Of a DNA stretch of 64,000 nucleotides, positions 9,766 to 21,209 are shown piece by piece (position 1 is the first letter of the stretch; each line of letters opens with the position of its first letter). The notes beneath the pieces were generated by a model, which worked only from the letters and a program-made list of their open reading frames with translations, searched no databases and had not been told where the DNA came from. Source of the stretch: Lepiota brunneoincarnata (taxonomy: Eukaryota; Basidiomycota; Agaricomycetes; Agaricales; Agaricaceae); the NCBI GenBank assembly GCA_023014365.1, contig JAEBUN010000038.1, forward strand, positions 186,001-250,000, given 5' to 3'. The position numbers and the translations under genes were made by a program.

Positions 9766-11445
9766 TCCCTTCTTGGAAGTCAACCGCCACCAACTTGCTT
9801 GCACAGCCACAAGCCAACCCCTTCATCGTTCTATACAATGAGCTCAAATGGTCTGATCCTCAATCTTAACTTCCTACACACATGCCTCCTAGGTCTACTT
9901 GCTCTACTCAGGGAGTGGGGGTCCCTCCACCAGCAGATCCTTCGTCACCAGACCCCCTTGCTATGGCTATCTCCTGCACTCAGGACACCCCCCCCCAGCT
10001 CCTCTTGACCCGGCTACAGCTCTGCATTGCAAGCTGCTGCCCCTGCTCTGGCTGCCAAGGCCTCCAACAGGTCTTGCAAGTCTGTTGTCTACCCAGATGA
10101 CACTCCGGTGACCCCTCGTCCCAAGTGCACCCATACACCCGAGCCCTCCACCTCTTTCAGGCAGGATCTCAACCTCGAATTGGTCTCCGGTTCCGCTAGG
10201 ATGGCAGTCAACACACCTAGCCCTGAGCTGTCCCCTGGCCCCACCTTCGCCATGGATGAGAAGAAGGATCCCGACTTTGTCCCCACCGTTCTTGCTCTTT
10301 CCCACAGTCTTGCGGATGTAGAGGGTGAGACTGGGATCATGGCAGACGCACTCGACACGGTTGCTCTTTGGCTGGAGAGAGCCAAGAGGGCATGTCTTTC
10401 TGAGGGTGGCAGCGTGGAAGTCGCCCACTCTCTGGCCAGGCTCTTCCACAAGGTGGAGGAGCATGACTGGGATGATATCCCCTTTATGGAGGGCGAGCGC
10501 ACCCATAGGCTCCATGAGTGGGTCTCTGAGGTGTATGGTCTGTCCAGGCCGAGCACCCTTACTCCTGTATAAGGAAAGGGCAAATGGCCAGACTCTGCTG
10601 CAGCTGCTGCCCCTGTTGGGGTGGTGGGCAGTATGCAGGCCCCCTCTCCTAGGGCCTCTGTGGCTCCTATGGAGATGGATGGCACTTCGTGGGCTGGTAG
10701 CTCTCGCCGCCGCCCCATAGAGGGCAACTTCCCCCTACCTCCCCCCCCAGCGGAGGATTTGGGGCATTTCCCTGTGGGGTATGCATATCCTGCACCTACC
10801 CAGCAATTTTTCAGGAACCTGGCCTGCACGGGGTTGGGCAATCCTGTCCCAGTGGCTCGCAACCCCAGTGCGGGGCAGCGTCCATCTCACATCAGGGTAG
10901 CATGTGCTGCCCCTGTTCCCCCATTGTTGGCGGTGGACAGGGCTCGGTTGGCTGCTAGGCCACCCCTTGGTCCCCCCCCCACACATCAACTTGGCTACCA
11001 AGCCTCGTTCCCCGCCCTGTTCTTATGCAGCTGCAGCTGTCTCCTCCCCATTAGGTCTCATTGATCTGGTGCGTGCTCTCCCAGGGCTGCCTTCTCATAA
11101 GGTGGTCTTATTTCATTGGCAGGCGGCGGCCGCCCAGCAGCCACCCAAGGCTCCCAAGCCTAGGATGACCACATCCAGACCTTTGCGCAAGCAGGTCATG
11201 CTCACCCTTGCAGGGGGCAGTCTCCCAGTTAATCTGGGCCCCATCATCTGTGCAGAGATTCATCAGGTGGCTGCCACCACTCTGGCTTCTGCAGGCTCAC
11301 TTGTTTGCATTGAGCAGGTCCAGCAGATGGATGCACATGTAGCATGCTACACCACTACTGTGCCCAGTGAACTGGACATTGGCACTATCAGGAATGCAGT
11401 CCTGCATGAACTGGCCTCAGGCTGTCATGGACACGAACCTTCCTC
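9766..11445 (+). pseudogene. Tad-A 5' UTR and ORF1, broken
   Basis: Begins at the recurrent Tad-A 5' sequence ATCCCTTCTTGG, with about 115 bp of 5' UTR to ATG 9882 (MPPRST). ORF1 then shifts frame early, reads PDDTPVTP through HRLHEWVSEVYGL, hits TAA at about 10570 (CAA to TAA), continues through FRNLA, and shifts again in the C-run near 10977. The final part (HINLATKPRS to PSELDIGTIRNAV) is open to about 11440, where another Tad-A 5' end starts. The zinc knuckles and ORF2 are absent. It is a decayed gag-like protein. Confidence 0.8.
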
Positions 11446-11872
11446 ATCCCTTCTTGGACTTCAACCACCACAAACTCAGTGCACAGCCACAGCCTACCCC
11501 TACTCAATGTCCTCTGCAACAAGCTCTTGTAGTCTGATCGCCGATCTTAAAGTCTAACGCGCATGCCTCCTAGGTCCACTCACTCCACTCAGAGAGCGGG
11601 AGCTCCCCCGCTGGCGGTTCCTTCATCACCGGACCCTCTCGCCATGGCTATCGTCTGCACTCAGGATGCCCCCCCTGGCTCCTCTTGCCCTGGCTACAGC
11701 TCTGCATCACAGGCTGTGGCCCCTGCTCCGGCTGCCAAAGCCCCCAAAAGGCCTTGCGAGTCCGCTGTCTACCTGGATGATGCTCCGGTGACTCCCCATC
11801 CCAAGTGCACCCGCACGCCCGAGCTGTCTGCCTCCTTCGGGCAGGACCTTGACCTCAAATCAGTCTCCGGTT

Positions 11873-13456
11873 TTTTTTTTTTTTTTTTGTTTTTTAAATC
11901 TCCAATTTATAACACGGGCCACGTAGGGAGGCCGCGTGCAGCTACTAACTACGGTACAACCCGAGCCGTGAACTACAGGGTATCTGTACATACAACACGT
12001 GACCGTGGATGTGGGCATGCATTTCCCCATGCCCAGGGCGAAGCCGCCCCGAGTAAACGGAGGCGGGAAGACGGCTGCTGCCCAGCGCGCGGCACGGGAG
12101 CAGAGCCGAGGCGAGGTCCCCCCCCTTACTGGGGGTTAGGGGTCAATTCCTGCATAAATCCCTACACGCCACCTGAAGACAGCGGGGGAATAACCAACGC
12201 CCCGGCCCAGACCCAGCCAGGCGCCAGGCAGAGCTACTAGCCGATACCCCCCGGGGGGGGCCCGGCCCTCTCAGCGAATGCGAACGCCGTCGGCGACGCC
12301 TCGAGGAAAGCAATGAGGGCCTCGACCGTAGCCAGGACCCCCGCCATGGAGTGCCTAGGGCAGCTCCGAAACACATGCTCACAGGTCTCCTCCCGAAACC
12401 CACAGCGACAGGAATAATCTTCCTGTGGGAAAAAGCGCCTCCGATAGCCCCCTATCAGTGCGTGGTTAAGAATAGCATGCGTCATCCGGGCCATTAATGA
12501 CACCGAGTGAGCGTGCGGGATCCAGGCTCCACCGTGGAGATACGTGGGCCGAAGGGGACGGTCATCGTCCCTGGCGAGCTGGAGGAAACCATGCCCGCGA
12601 TGGTCAGGATCCTGGAACAAATCGATCCAGCGGTCCTGACACGACTGTACTTCCTCCTTGCGGAGGTAGTCAAGCGAGGCCTGGGGACGAGCCCCTACCC
12701 CAACAGGAGGCAACGACCGAGCAAAGTCGTGCACCTGAGTGTGGAAAGGCCACTTCGCACGTGAAGGGACCTCCCAGAAATGGACCGAGCAGGCCGGACC
12801 TCCAGCGAACCACTCGGCGAGAAGGCGGCAGACCATCAAGGAATGACCCTGGGCGGAGTGCACCGACGAGTCCACCGCCCGTCTGGCCGAGGCTATCGAG
12901 TCGGTGAACAAGATGAGACTAGCGGCGCCCTCGACAGAAACTGCCTTGGACACTGCCAGCCGAATGGCGAAAAGCTTGGCCTCGGGAGCCATAACCTTTC
13001 CCCCCGGAAGCCGGATCGCATGAATGCAATCCAGCCCCCGGAAAACCTGGGCAGCCGAAACTGCCTGGTGGACCCGGCGGGGCGGCAGACTCGCGTCCGT
13101 CGCTGCCACCAGAACCCCCAGATCGGCCCGCGCCCGGGCCAGAACCCGGTCGAGAGCCGCGACATGGGCCGCAAGGGCGTCCTCTGCCCCACGGTTGTAA
13201 GAATGGAAGCAGACCTGCTCGGGGTACACGTCCAAGAGACGACGCCCCGGCCAGGCCCCCAGCGCAACTGCGTCGAAGGGCCCAGCGAGGGCAGCAAGAC
13301 ACTGGTTAGCGTCGACAACAGGCCCCTTCACCTTGATCAGCTTGCGGGGAGGGAGCCTGGCTATAGACTGGACGTGGGACCGGAGATCACCGCTGTAGCC
13401 CCAGCCAAGGAGGGCACGAACGGGGTGGCCCGGAGCAAGCGTGGCGTACCGCAACT
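11873..13456 (-). mobile_element. 5'-truncated Tad-A insertion, TSD AATCAGTCTCCGGTT
   Basis: A 1.58-kb minus-strand insertion with poly-T, the Tad-A 3' end (AAATCTCCAATTTATAA), 3' UTR and the ORF2 C-terminal third. The 15-bp duplications (11858-11872 and 13457-13471) are identical, a direct mark of target-primed insertion. Its coding part is undamaged, which suggests one of the younger LINE insertions here. Confidence 0.92.
12237..13454 (-). CDS. Tad-A ORF2 C-terminal part: RNase H and finger (partial)
   Basis: An undamaged 405-codon frame with no start of its own, because the element is 5'-truncated. Near residue 145, AATDASLPP gives the first acidic residue of RNase H. EAKLFAIRL and LFTDSIAS give the next two. 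Then come HFWEVPSRAKWPFHTQVHDF, LFQDPDHRGHGFLQLARDD and the C-terminal finger CRCGFREETCEHVFRSC, ending in PPPGGIG. RNase H in Tad1-type elements removes RNA from the RNA-DNA hybrid; the finger probably helps bind RNA or target DNA. It is unlikely to be expressed alone, but it serves as the best reference for this end of ORF2. Confidence 0.8.
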   Translation of the reverse strand: MRYATLAPGHPVRALLGWGYSGDLRSHVQSIARLPPRKLIKVKGPVVDANQCLAALAGPFDAVALGAWPGRRLLDVYPEQVCFHSYNRGAEDALAAHVAALDRVLARARADLGVLVAATDASLPPRRVHQAVSAAQVFRGLDCIHAIRLPGGKVMAPEAKLFAIRLAVSKAVSVEGAASLILFTDSIASARRAVDSSVHSAQGHSLMVCRLLAEWFAGGPACSVHFWEVPSRAKWPFHTQVHDFARSLPPVGVGARPQASLDYLRKEEVQSCQDRWIDLFQDPDHRGHGFLQLARDDDRPLRPTYLHGGAWIPHAHSVSLMARMTHAILNHALIGGYRRRFFPQEDYSCRCGFREETCEHVFRSCPRHSMAGVLATVEALIAFLEASPTAFAFAERAGPPPGGIG

Positions 13457-13925
13457 AATCAGTCTCCGGTTCAGCCAGGATGGCGATCAACGCCCCTGGC
13501 CCTGAGCCATCCCCCAGCCCCGCTTTTGACATGGATGAGGAGGATCCTGACTTTGTCCCCACCTTTCTCACCCTCTCTTGTGGTCTTGCAAATGTGGAAG
13601 GTGAGGCTGGGATCATGGCGGACACACTTGACATAGTTGCCCTCTGGCTGGAGAGAGCCAGCAGGGCCCCTTTCTCTGAGGGCAGCAGGTCAGAGGTCGC
13701 CCGCTCCCTGGCCAGGCTCTTCCATGAGGTGGAGGAGCACGACTGGGATGATGTTCCCTTCACGGAGGGCAAGCGCACCCATAGGCTCCATGAGTGGGCC
13801 TCTGAGGTGTATGGTCTGTCCAGGCCGAGCACCCCTACCCCTGTGCAAGGGAAGGGCAAATGGCTGGACTCTGCTGTGGCAGCTGCCCCTGTTGGGGTGG
13901 TGGGCAGTATTGCACGCCCTCTCTC

Positions 13926-13956
<31 letters not shown>

Positions 13957-14274
13957 TAAATCTCCAATTTATTATGTGGGCCGCAAAGGAAGGCCATGTG
14001 CAGCAACATACTACAGTACAAACGACCGAGCTGTACACTACAGGGTATTTGTACATACAACACGTGATCGCGGATGTGGGCATGCATTTCCCCATGCCCA
14101 GGACAAAGCTGCCCTGAGCAAATGGAGGCGGGAAGACGGCTACCGCCCAGCGCGCGGCACGGAAGCCAGACCAGGGCATGGTCCCCCCCCTAATGGGGGT
14201 TAGGAGTCAGTTCCCATGTAAATCCCTACATGCCATCCAAAGACGGCAGGGGAATAACCAATGCCCCAGCCCGG

Positions 14275-15575
14275 TGATACACCGATTTCATGCCTATACA
14301 TGAATTCTGTACTCCAGAACGATTTTCTACATAGAATCATTGGCTATATCATTAAAGAACTCTATAGAGGATTGGTACTATATCCCATAGTAGCCAGTTC
14401 GACCAAATTGAGGATACTCGAGCCTTGGACATGTTCAAACCAGTTCATTATCATTAAGCTTAGTGAACCAAGCTATCAGAATGCTCTCCGGAGGGATTCA
14501 GGACTCTACATAGCCTATCGAGTATACCCCGGTCGCATCAAGGGACCTTATGAGCAGTTTTCTGATGAACCCGAATGCATTTGAACATAAAAGAATGTAC
14601 CTAGTGGCTGTCGCAGGCATATTACATCTATAGCGAGTTCAATAATGATGACCAGACCATGGAACAGAATGTCCAACATTCGGGAGGCAATACCTGATGC
14701 CCAAAACCCTAGAAATATCAAAGACTCCTAATTAACGAGTGCTTTGTGGGTCCCGGCACTTCAGTATACTGCTTAACTGAGATTAATTACAACAGATTAA
14801 GGGATTGTCCATCCGCTATACATCCCAATCATAATTGATCTGGAAACTTAACGCGCTCGCGTGGATGCAGAATAATGCAGACGAGCATGGAACATGTCTG
14901 GCTGGATTGCCATTCATTAATCAGAGAAAAACCTATAACCCAGGGTGAGGTAGAAATGCTGCCGAACCTTCCAAAATGTTCTATAGTGCCTGTAACAATT
15001 AAGCTTATTGTTTTCTATTTCATATTTACTATCTCTCATATGTATCTAAACAATATAAATACAATTGCACTTGTTCGTGGAGAAGCAAGAGGTCTCACCC
15101 CCGCTTCCACATGCAAGTCTGCGAGCCATGATCAAGAACGGTTTCAGAGGGCTATTTAGTGTGCGTCATTAAGTGTGATTTCTTCGGTCGTCGACCAACC
15201 CAGGGACAGAGACAGAGACCAGAGTTCAGAGTTTAGAGTTCCAGAGTGCTAGAGATAGAGACAGAGACAGAGACCAGAGTTCAGAGACCAGAGACCAGAG
15301 ACCAGAGACCCCGCGCTTTGAATTGACAGGGATTGTCCTTTCATTGTTGCACTGTACAGCTAAGATAACTTCAATGGCTGTTCGTTAACCTCTAAAAACA
15401 CTACTCTCTTAAATTTCACTGTCAGAATGCACCCCCAGAATACCCTAAAAGATGAAACTGTTTATTATCTATCTCATTCCACTTGTATTAGCTTAAGCTT
15501 ATTGAATTGTGGCTAAGCTTAGTGAAAACAAGCCCACTATCTATATTAAAACCTACGAAAGTTTCTACCTTTTCA
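14275..15575 (+). repeat. solo LTR, 1.3 kb, second copy
   Basis: Same element as 4006-5313: TGATAC..TTTTCA, TATAAATA at 15054-15061 and a shorter GAGACCA block. Flanks are CCGG (14271-14274) and CCAG (15576-15579), a 4-bp duplication with one CpG transition. It lies within a Tad-A 3' UTR whose halves rejoin. Many CpGs of the first copy are TpG or CpA here. Confidence 0.72.
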
Positions 15576-15605
15576 CCAGATCCAACCGGGCACCAGGCAG
15601 AGCCA

Positions 15606-17741
15606 CTAGCCGATACCCCTCAGGAGGGGCCCGGCCCTCTCAGCGAATGCAAATGCGGTCGGCGACGCCTCGAGGAAAGCAATGAGAGCCTTGACCGTAG
15701 CTGGGACCCCTGTCATAGAGTGCCTAGGGCAGCTCTGGAACACATGCTCACAGGTCTCCTCCCAAAACCCGCAGCAGCAGGAATAGTCCTCCTGTGGGAA
15801 AAAGTGCCTCCGATAGCTCCCTATCAGCGTGTGGTTAAGAATAGCACACATCATCCGGGCCATCAAAGACACTGAGTGAGTGTGTGGAATCCAGGCCCCA
15901 CTGTGGAGATACGTGGGCCGCAGGGGACAGTCATCGTCCCTGATGAGCTAGAGGAAACCATGTCCACGATGGTCAGGATCCTGGAACGAATCAATCCAGC
16001 GGTCCTGACACGAACATACTTCCTCTTTGTGGAGGTAGTCAAGCGAGGCCTGGTGATGCGCCCCTACCCCAATGGGAGGCAATGACCTTGCGAAGTTGTG
16101 CACTTGAGTATGGAAAGGCTACTTCGCACATGAAGGGACCTCCCAGAAGTGAGCCAAGTGGGCCAGACCCCCAGCAAACCACTTGGCAAGAAGGCGACAG
16201 ACCACCAAGGAATGACCCTGGGTGGAGTGTACTGACAGGTCCACCACCTGCCTGGCCGAAGCCATCGAGTCGGTGAACAGGACAAGGCCAGCAGCGCCCT
16301 TGACAGAAACTGCCTTGGACACTGCCAGTCGGATGGCGAAAAGCTCAGCCTCAGGAGCCGTGACCTTCCCCCCTGGAAGCTGGACCGCGTGGATGCAGTC
16401 CAGCCCCTGGAAAACTTGGGCAGCCGAAACTGCCTGGTGGACCCGACGGGACGGCAGACTCGCGTCTGTTGCTGCCACCAGGACCCCTGGATCAGCCTGT
16501 GCCCGGGTGAGAACCTGGTTGAAAGCCACGACGTGGGCTGTGAGAGCGTCATCTGCCCCATGGTCATAAGAATGGAAGCAAACCCGATCAGGGTACACAT
16601 CCAGGAGATGACGCCCCAGCCAGGCCTCCAACGCAACGGCGTTGAAATGCCTGGTGAGGGCGGCAAGATGCTGGTTAGCATCAACAACAGGCCCCTTCAC
16701 CTTGACCAACTCTTGGGGAGGGAGCCTGGCTATAGACTGGACGTGAGACTGGAGATTTCCGCTGTATCCCCAGCCAAGGAGGGCACGAACAGGATGGCCC
16801 AGTGCAAGTGTGGCGTACTGTAACTTGGCATGATCACGGAGCTTCCGGAGATGAAGATGAATGGGGATCAGGCCCACAATGGCCCCAACCCCCCCATTGG
16901 GTGATGTCCTAAAGGCGCCGGTGATCCAGAATGCAGCCTGGCGCTGCATCCGGTGAAGGTGGTCCAATGCGCCCTTACACCTGGCACCCCAGTAGTACCA
17001 CAAGCGGAAGCCGTACATAGCAATAGGAACCACGCACAACCGATAAAGAAGGTGCTTCTGATCTGGCAGAAGCCCCCTGACAGAGTTACCAAGCATCCCC
17101 ATGGCCTTAACCGTGGAGATAGCCTTGGTAGAGTAAAAGCGAATGTGCTTCTTAAACGTAAGGGCACGATCAAAATAGAAGCCCAGGTACCTCCAATAGG
17201 TCTTGGGCCGAAGAGGGGTGGTGCCAGTGAATGGGGGAAACCCCAAGTCCACTGGGGGGTTCTCACCAGAACGATCCCATGAGAAATGGAAGAGCTTGGA
17301 CTTATCATGCTTCACGACAAGTGTGAACCGAGTAAAGGTGTCATGGACAACCTCGTAAGATCTGCGGAGCAGGACGCAGTTCATGTCTAGGTCCCAGGCC
17401 TGCGCCACGATGGTACCATCGTCAACGTAAGACAGGAGCGAGAGGCCTGGCTGAGGGAGCCTCCACTCGATAATGTACATGGCAGGAGCCAGGTAGAGGC
17501 TGGATAGGACAGGTGAGAGGGTGGACCCCTGGCCCACCCCCACCTCTGCCTGGAATGGTTCTTTTTTTTTTTTTTTTTTGAAATCAACAATTTACGAGGT
17601 ATAGGGCCCGCCTGGAATGGTTCAGACAGGAAGGAGTTCCAGGTGTAGCTGGTGAACCTCCCTGTGAGATAAGAAGCAAAGAACCGGCCCACACAAGGGG
17701 AGAACCCCTGCTGAGCCAGAACCATGAGAAGCATTCTATGA
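15606..17741 (-). pseudogene. Tad-A ORF2: reverse transcriptase, RNase H, finger
   Basis: Read from 17741: FPSLNHRMLLMVLAQQGFSP and FLSEPFQ (palm entry), then after the SINE tail GVGQGSTLSPVLSSLYLAPA and LSLLSYVDDGTIV, the YVDD reverse transcriptase active site. The frame from 17543 runs 474 codons through the thumb, AATDASLPSRRVHQAVSAAQ (RNase H), EAELFAIRL and LFTDSMAS, then ends near 16119. The finger (CCCGFWEETCEHVFQSC) is in another frame at 15606-15872. Frameshifts near 16120 and the insertions inactivate it. Confidence 0.82.
17562..17609 (-). mobile_element. 48-bp SINE-T/Tad-B tail insertion, TSD 14 bp
   Basis: Only a T-run and AAATCAACAATTTACGAGG..ATAGGGCCC, the reverse complement of the last 30 bases of SINE-T. 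Perfect flanking duplications GCCTGGAATGGTTC (17548-17561 and 17610-17623). It shows target-primed reverse transcription aborted almost at once. Confidence 0.93.
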
Positions 17742-17757
17742 TTCAGGGATGGGAACA

Positions 17758-17861
17758 GCTCCTTTACCAGCAACCATTACCATATTTGGTCAGGTTGCAC
17801 CTCCTCTCAAGTTGGGAGGCCCATTCATGGCCTTCCTCTTGTCTGCTTTTCTTCTAATCTT
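17758..17861 (-). repeat. LTR fragment related to the copia LTR family
   Basis: Matches the reverse complement of 31432-31525 (CCTTTATCAGCAACCATTACC to TTTTCTTCTAATC). That longer copy continues into sequence shared with the copia LTR, so this is a piece of a sister LTR family. It lies between two Tad-A remnants and has no coding content. Confidence 0.65.
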
Positions 17862-18561
17862 TTTTTTTTTTTTTTTTTTTTTAAATCTCCAATTTATTAC
17901 AAGGGCCATGTGCAGCAACGTACTACAGTACAAATGACTGAGCCATACACTACAGGGTATCTGTACATACAACGCGTGACCGCAGACGCGGGCATGCGTT
18001 TCCCCATGCCCAGGACAAAGCCGCCCTGAATGAATGGAGGCAGGAGGACGGCTGCCACCTAGCACATGGCGCGGGAACCAGACTGGAGCAAGGTCCCCCC
18101 CCTAGTGGGGGTTAGGGGTCAATTCCCACGTAAATCCCTACATGCTGCCTGAAGGCGGCAGGGGAATAACCAACGCCCCAGCCTGGACCCAACCAGGCGC
18201 CAGGCAGAGCCACTAGCCAATACCCCCTGGGGGGGGCCCGGCCCTCTCAGCGAATGCGAACGCCATCGGGGACGCCTCGAGGAAAGCAATGAGGGCCTTG
18301 ACTGTAGCTGGGACCCCCACCATGGAGTGCCGAGGGCAGCTCTGGAACACATGCTCACGGGTCTCCTCCCAAAACCCGCAGCGACAGGAATAATCTTCCT
18401 GTGGGAAGAAGCACCTCCGATAGCCCCCTATCGGCGCATGATTGAGTATAGTGCGTGTCATCCAGGCCATCAGAGACACCGAATGAGCGTGCGGGATCCT
18501 GGCCCCACCATGGAGATATGTGGGCCGTAGGATCCCTGATGAGTTGGAGGAAACCATGCCT
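17862..18561 (-). mobile_element. 5'-truncated Tad-A 3' end
   Basis: Poly-T, Tad-A 3' end and 3' UTR, then the ORF2 tail with CRCGFWEETREHVFQSC and SVSLMAWMTRTILNHAPIGG. A 13-bp deletion relative to other copies lies near 18532. Its right end abuts the duplication of the SINE-T fragment at 18562. Confidence 0.82.
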
Positions 18562-18573
18562 GCGTCAGCTAGT

Positions 18574-18808
18574 TTTTTTTTTTTTTTTGAAATCAACAAT
18601 TTACAAGGTATAGGGCCCTTCCGTGAGGGAGGACCCTATTGCTATGCACTCTTGCGAGGCAAGCACCGGATGCACCGGACCCCAGAATCAACTTAGACTC
18701 TAACCTGGCTTAGTCAGTCAGGAGAACCAACAGAGGATTTAGTGCACTCAAGCCGGGTTGCGGGAGACTGTCCCGGCCCGCTACGGCTCACGCTTTGCCA
18801 GGGAGCCC
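18574..18808 (-). mobile_element. 5'-truncated SINE-T, TSD GCGTCAGCTAGT
   Basis: The reverse complement of the last 235 bp of SINE-T (compare 9207-9441). Identical 12-bp duplications at 18562-18573 and 18809-18820. Non-coding. Confidence 0.92.
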
Positions 18809-18820
18809 GCGTCAGCTAGT

Positions 18821-19320
18821 GGCTCTGCCTGGCGCCCGCCATGTACATTATCGAGTGGAGGCTCCCTCAGCTGGGCCTCTCACTCCTGTCTTACGTCGAC
18901 GATGGTACCATCATGGCGCAGGCCTGGGACCTGGACGCTAACTGCGTCCTGCTCCACAGATCTTACAAGGTTGTCCATGACACCTTTACTCAATTTGCGC
19001 TAGTCATGGAGCATGACAAGTCCGAACTCTTCCACTTCTCACAGGACTGTTCCGGTGAGAATCCCCCAGTGGACTTGGGGTTCCCCCTGTTCACTGGCAC
19101 CACTCCTCTTCGGCCCAAGACCTATTGGAGGTACTTGGGCTTCTATTTTGATCATGCCCTTACGTTTAAGGAGCATGTTCGTTTCTACTTTACTAAGGCT
19201 ATCTCCATGGTTAAGGCCATGGGAATGCTTGGTAATTCCATCTGGGGGCTTCTGCCAGATCAGAAGCACCTTCTATATTGGTCGTGTGTGGTTCCTATAG
19301 CCACGTACAGCTTTTGCTTG
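18821..19320 (+). mobile_element. Tad-A ORF2 fragment (palm and thumb)
   Basis: Plus-strand translation from 18841 gives MYIIEWRLPQLGLSLLSYVDDGT with the YVDD active site, then KYLGFYFDHALTFKEHVRF-type sequence to SFCLA. It is cut on the left by about 20 bases of ORF2-end sequence and on the right by inverted repeat X. A short, inactive remnant. Confidence 0.82.
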
Positions 19321-19516
19321 GCGCTCCTTTCCCTTTTACCACCATTATCCCCCTTTTATATTATTTTCTACTCCTAATCTACAGGCAGCCGTCCCGTTTT
19401 TAGTGGGTTGTCTACACTATTCCACCTCTCTTCACCCTTCTGGAGCGTCCCGGGGCTGTCTGGGGTTGTTGGGGAGTTGGGTGTGCCCTTGGCAAAGGTG
19501 CTTAATGGCTGGGTAT
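19321..19516. repeat. repeat X, inverted uninterrupted copy
   Basis: The reverse complement of 7126-7252 joined to about 6308-6382. It carries the unbroken target GAGCGTCCCGGGG (19443-19455) that was duplicated around the Tad-B insertion at 6383-7125. It is bounded by Tad-A sequence on both sides. Confidence 0.85.
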
Positions 19517-21209
19517 GCCATCCCTTCTTGGAAGTCAACCACCACCAACTTGCTTGCACAGCCACAAGCCAACCCCTTCATCGTTCTATACAACAAGCTC
19601 TAGTGGTCTGATCTATGATCTTAACTTCCTACGCACATGCCTCCTAGGTCTACTCGCTTTTCTCAGGGGGCAGGAGCTCCTCCGCTGGTGGATCCTTTGT
19701 CGCTGGACCCTCTTGCTATGGCTCCGATCCGCACTCAGGCTGCCCCCCCCTGGCACCTCCCAACCCCGCTACAGCTCTGCATCGCAGGCTGCTGCTCCTG
19801 CTCCGGCTGCTGAGGCCCCCAAAAGGCCTCACAAGTCCGCTGTTTACCCGGATGACGCCCCGGTGACCCCTCATCCCAAGCGCACCCGCACGCCCAAGCC
19901 CTCCGCCCCTTTGAGGCAGGAGCTTGACCTCGAATCGGTCTCCGGTTCCTCCAGGATGGCCATTGACCCTGGAGCTGAGCCGTCTCCCAGCCTTGCCTTC
20001 ACAGAGCAGGAGGACCCCAATTTCGTCCCCACCTTCCTCACCCTTTCCCGCAATCCTGCGGATGCAGAGGGTGAGACTGGGATCGTGGTGGATGCTCTCG
20101 ACATGGTAGCGCTGTGGCTGGAGAGGGCCAAGTGTGCCAAACTTTCTGACGGCGGCAGCGCGGAGGTCGCCTGCTCCCTGGCCAGGCTCTTTCACGAGGT
20201 GGAAGAGCATGACTGGGACAACATCCCCTTTTTAGAAGGCGAGTGCACCCAGAGGCTCCACGAGTGGGCCTCCAAGGTGTATGGTCCATCCGGGCCAGGC
20301 ACCCCTACCCCTGCACAAGGGAAGGGCAAACAGCCGGACTCTGCTGCACCTGCTGCCCCTGTTGGGGTGGTGGGCAGTATGCACGCCCCCTCTCCTAGGG
20401 CCTCGGTGGCTCCTATGGAGGTGGATGGCGCTCCTCAGGTGGGTGGCTCACGCCACACCCCCTGGGAGGGTAACCTCCCCCTGCCTCCTGCTCCGGCGGA
20501 GGATTTGGGGCATTTTCCTGCTGGGTATATGCGTCCTGCGCCTACCCAGCAATTCTTCAGGAACCTGGCCCGCACGGGGTTGGGCAGTCCTGTCCCAGTG
20601 GCTTGTAACCCCGGTGCGGGGCAGCAGCCATCTCACATCAGGGCGGCGCGGGCCACCCTTGTTCCTCTGCTGTTGGTGGCAGACAGGGCTCGGTTGGCTG
20701 CAAGGCTGCCCCCTGGTCCCCCCCCTCCATGCGTCAACCTGGCTACCAAGCCTCGTTCCCCGCCCTGCTCTTATGCAGCTGCAGCTGTCTCATCCCCATC
20801 AGGTCTCGTCGACCTGGCGTGTGCTCTCCTGGGGCTGCCTTCTCACAAGGTGGTCTCATTCCATCGGCAGGCGGCAGCCGCCCAACAGCCACCCAAGGCT
20901 CCCAAGCCTAGGATGACTACATCCAGACCCTCGCGCAAGCAGGTCATGCTCACCCTCGCAGGGGGCGGTCTCCCGGTTAATCTGGGCCCCATTGTCTGTG
21001 CGGAGATTCATCGGGTGATAGCCACCGCTCTGGCGTCTGCGGGCTTGCTCGTTTGCATCGAGCGGGTCCAGCAGATGGACTCACACATAGCTTGCTACAC
21101 CACCACCATGCCCAGCGAACTGGACATCGGCACCATCAGGAACGTGGTCTGCGTGAACTGGCCCCAGGCTGTCGTGGTCGCAAACCTTCCTCGGTCGAAG
21201 AGCTACCTC

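Larger units (their letters stand above)
11446..13920 (+). pseudogene. Tad-A 5' UTR and ORF1, split by a LINE insertion
   Basis: A Tad-A 5' end at 11446 leads to ATG 11563 (MPPRSTHSTQ) and an open ORF1 up to LDLKSVSG at 11872. The frame resumes at 13472 (SARMAINAPGPEPSPSPAF) and stays open to about 13910 (GVVGSI), where another poly-T begins. Removing 11873-13456 plus one copy of the 15-bp duplication restores the order of the other ORF1 copies. The C-terminal half with the knuckles is missing. Confidence 0.8.
13921..17757 (-). mobile_element. 5'-truncated Tad-A, split by a solo LTR and a SINE tail
   Basis: A minus-strand element with an impure T-rich tail (13925-13957) and the 3' UTR up to 14274. 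It resumes at 15576 after the 1.3-kb LTR and runs through ORF2 to the reverse transcriptase palm. A 48-bp SINE tail interrupts it at 17562. The 5' truncation joins a piece of LTR at about 17757. It was inserted into the ORF1 copy to its left, but the matching right flank is gone, so later deletion is likely. Confidence 0.8.

Noticed and set aside
12507..13505. Long plus-strand frames opposite the Tad-A ORF2 copy
   Set aside because: Antisense shadows of GC-rich coding sequence. The minus strand has RNase H and finger motifs; the plus strand has none.
13890..17800. A target-site duplication for the Tad-A at 13921-17757
   Set aside because: The left flank (ORF1) does not recur after the 5' end, where an LTR fragment lies; later deletion or recombination has removed it.
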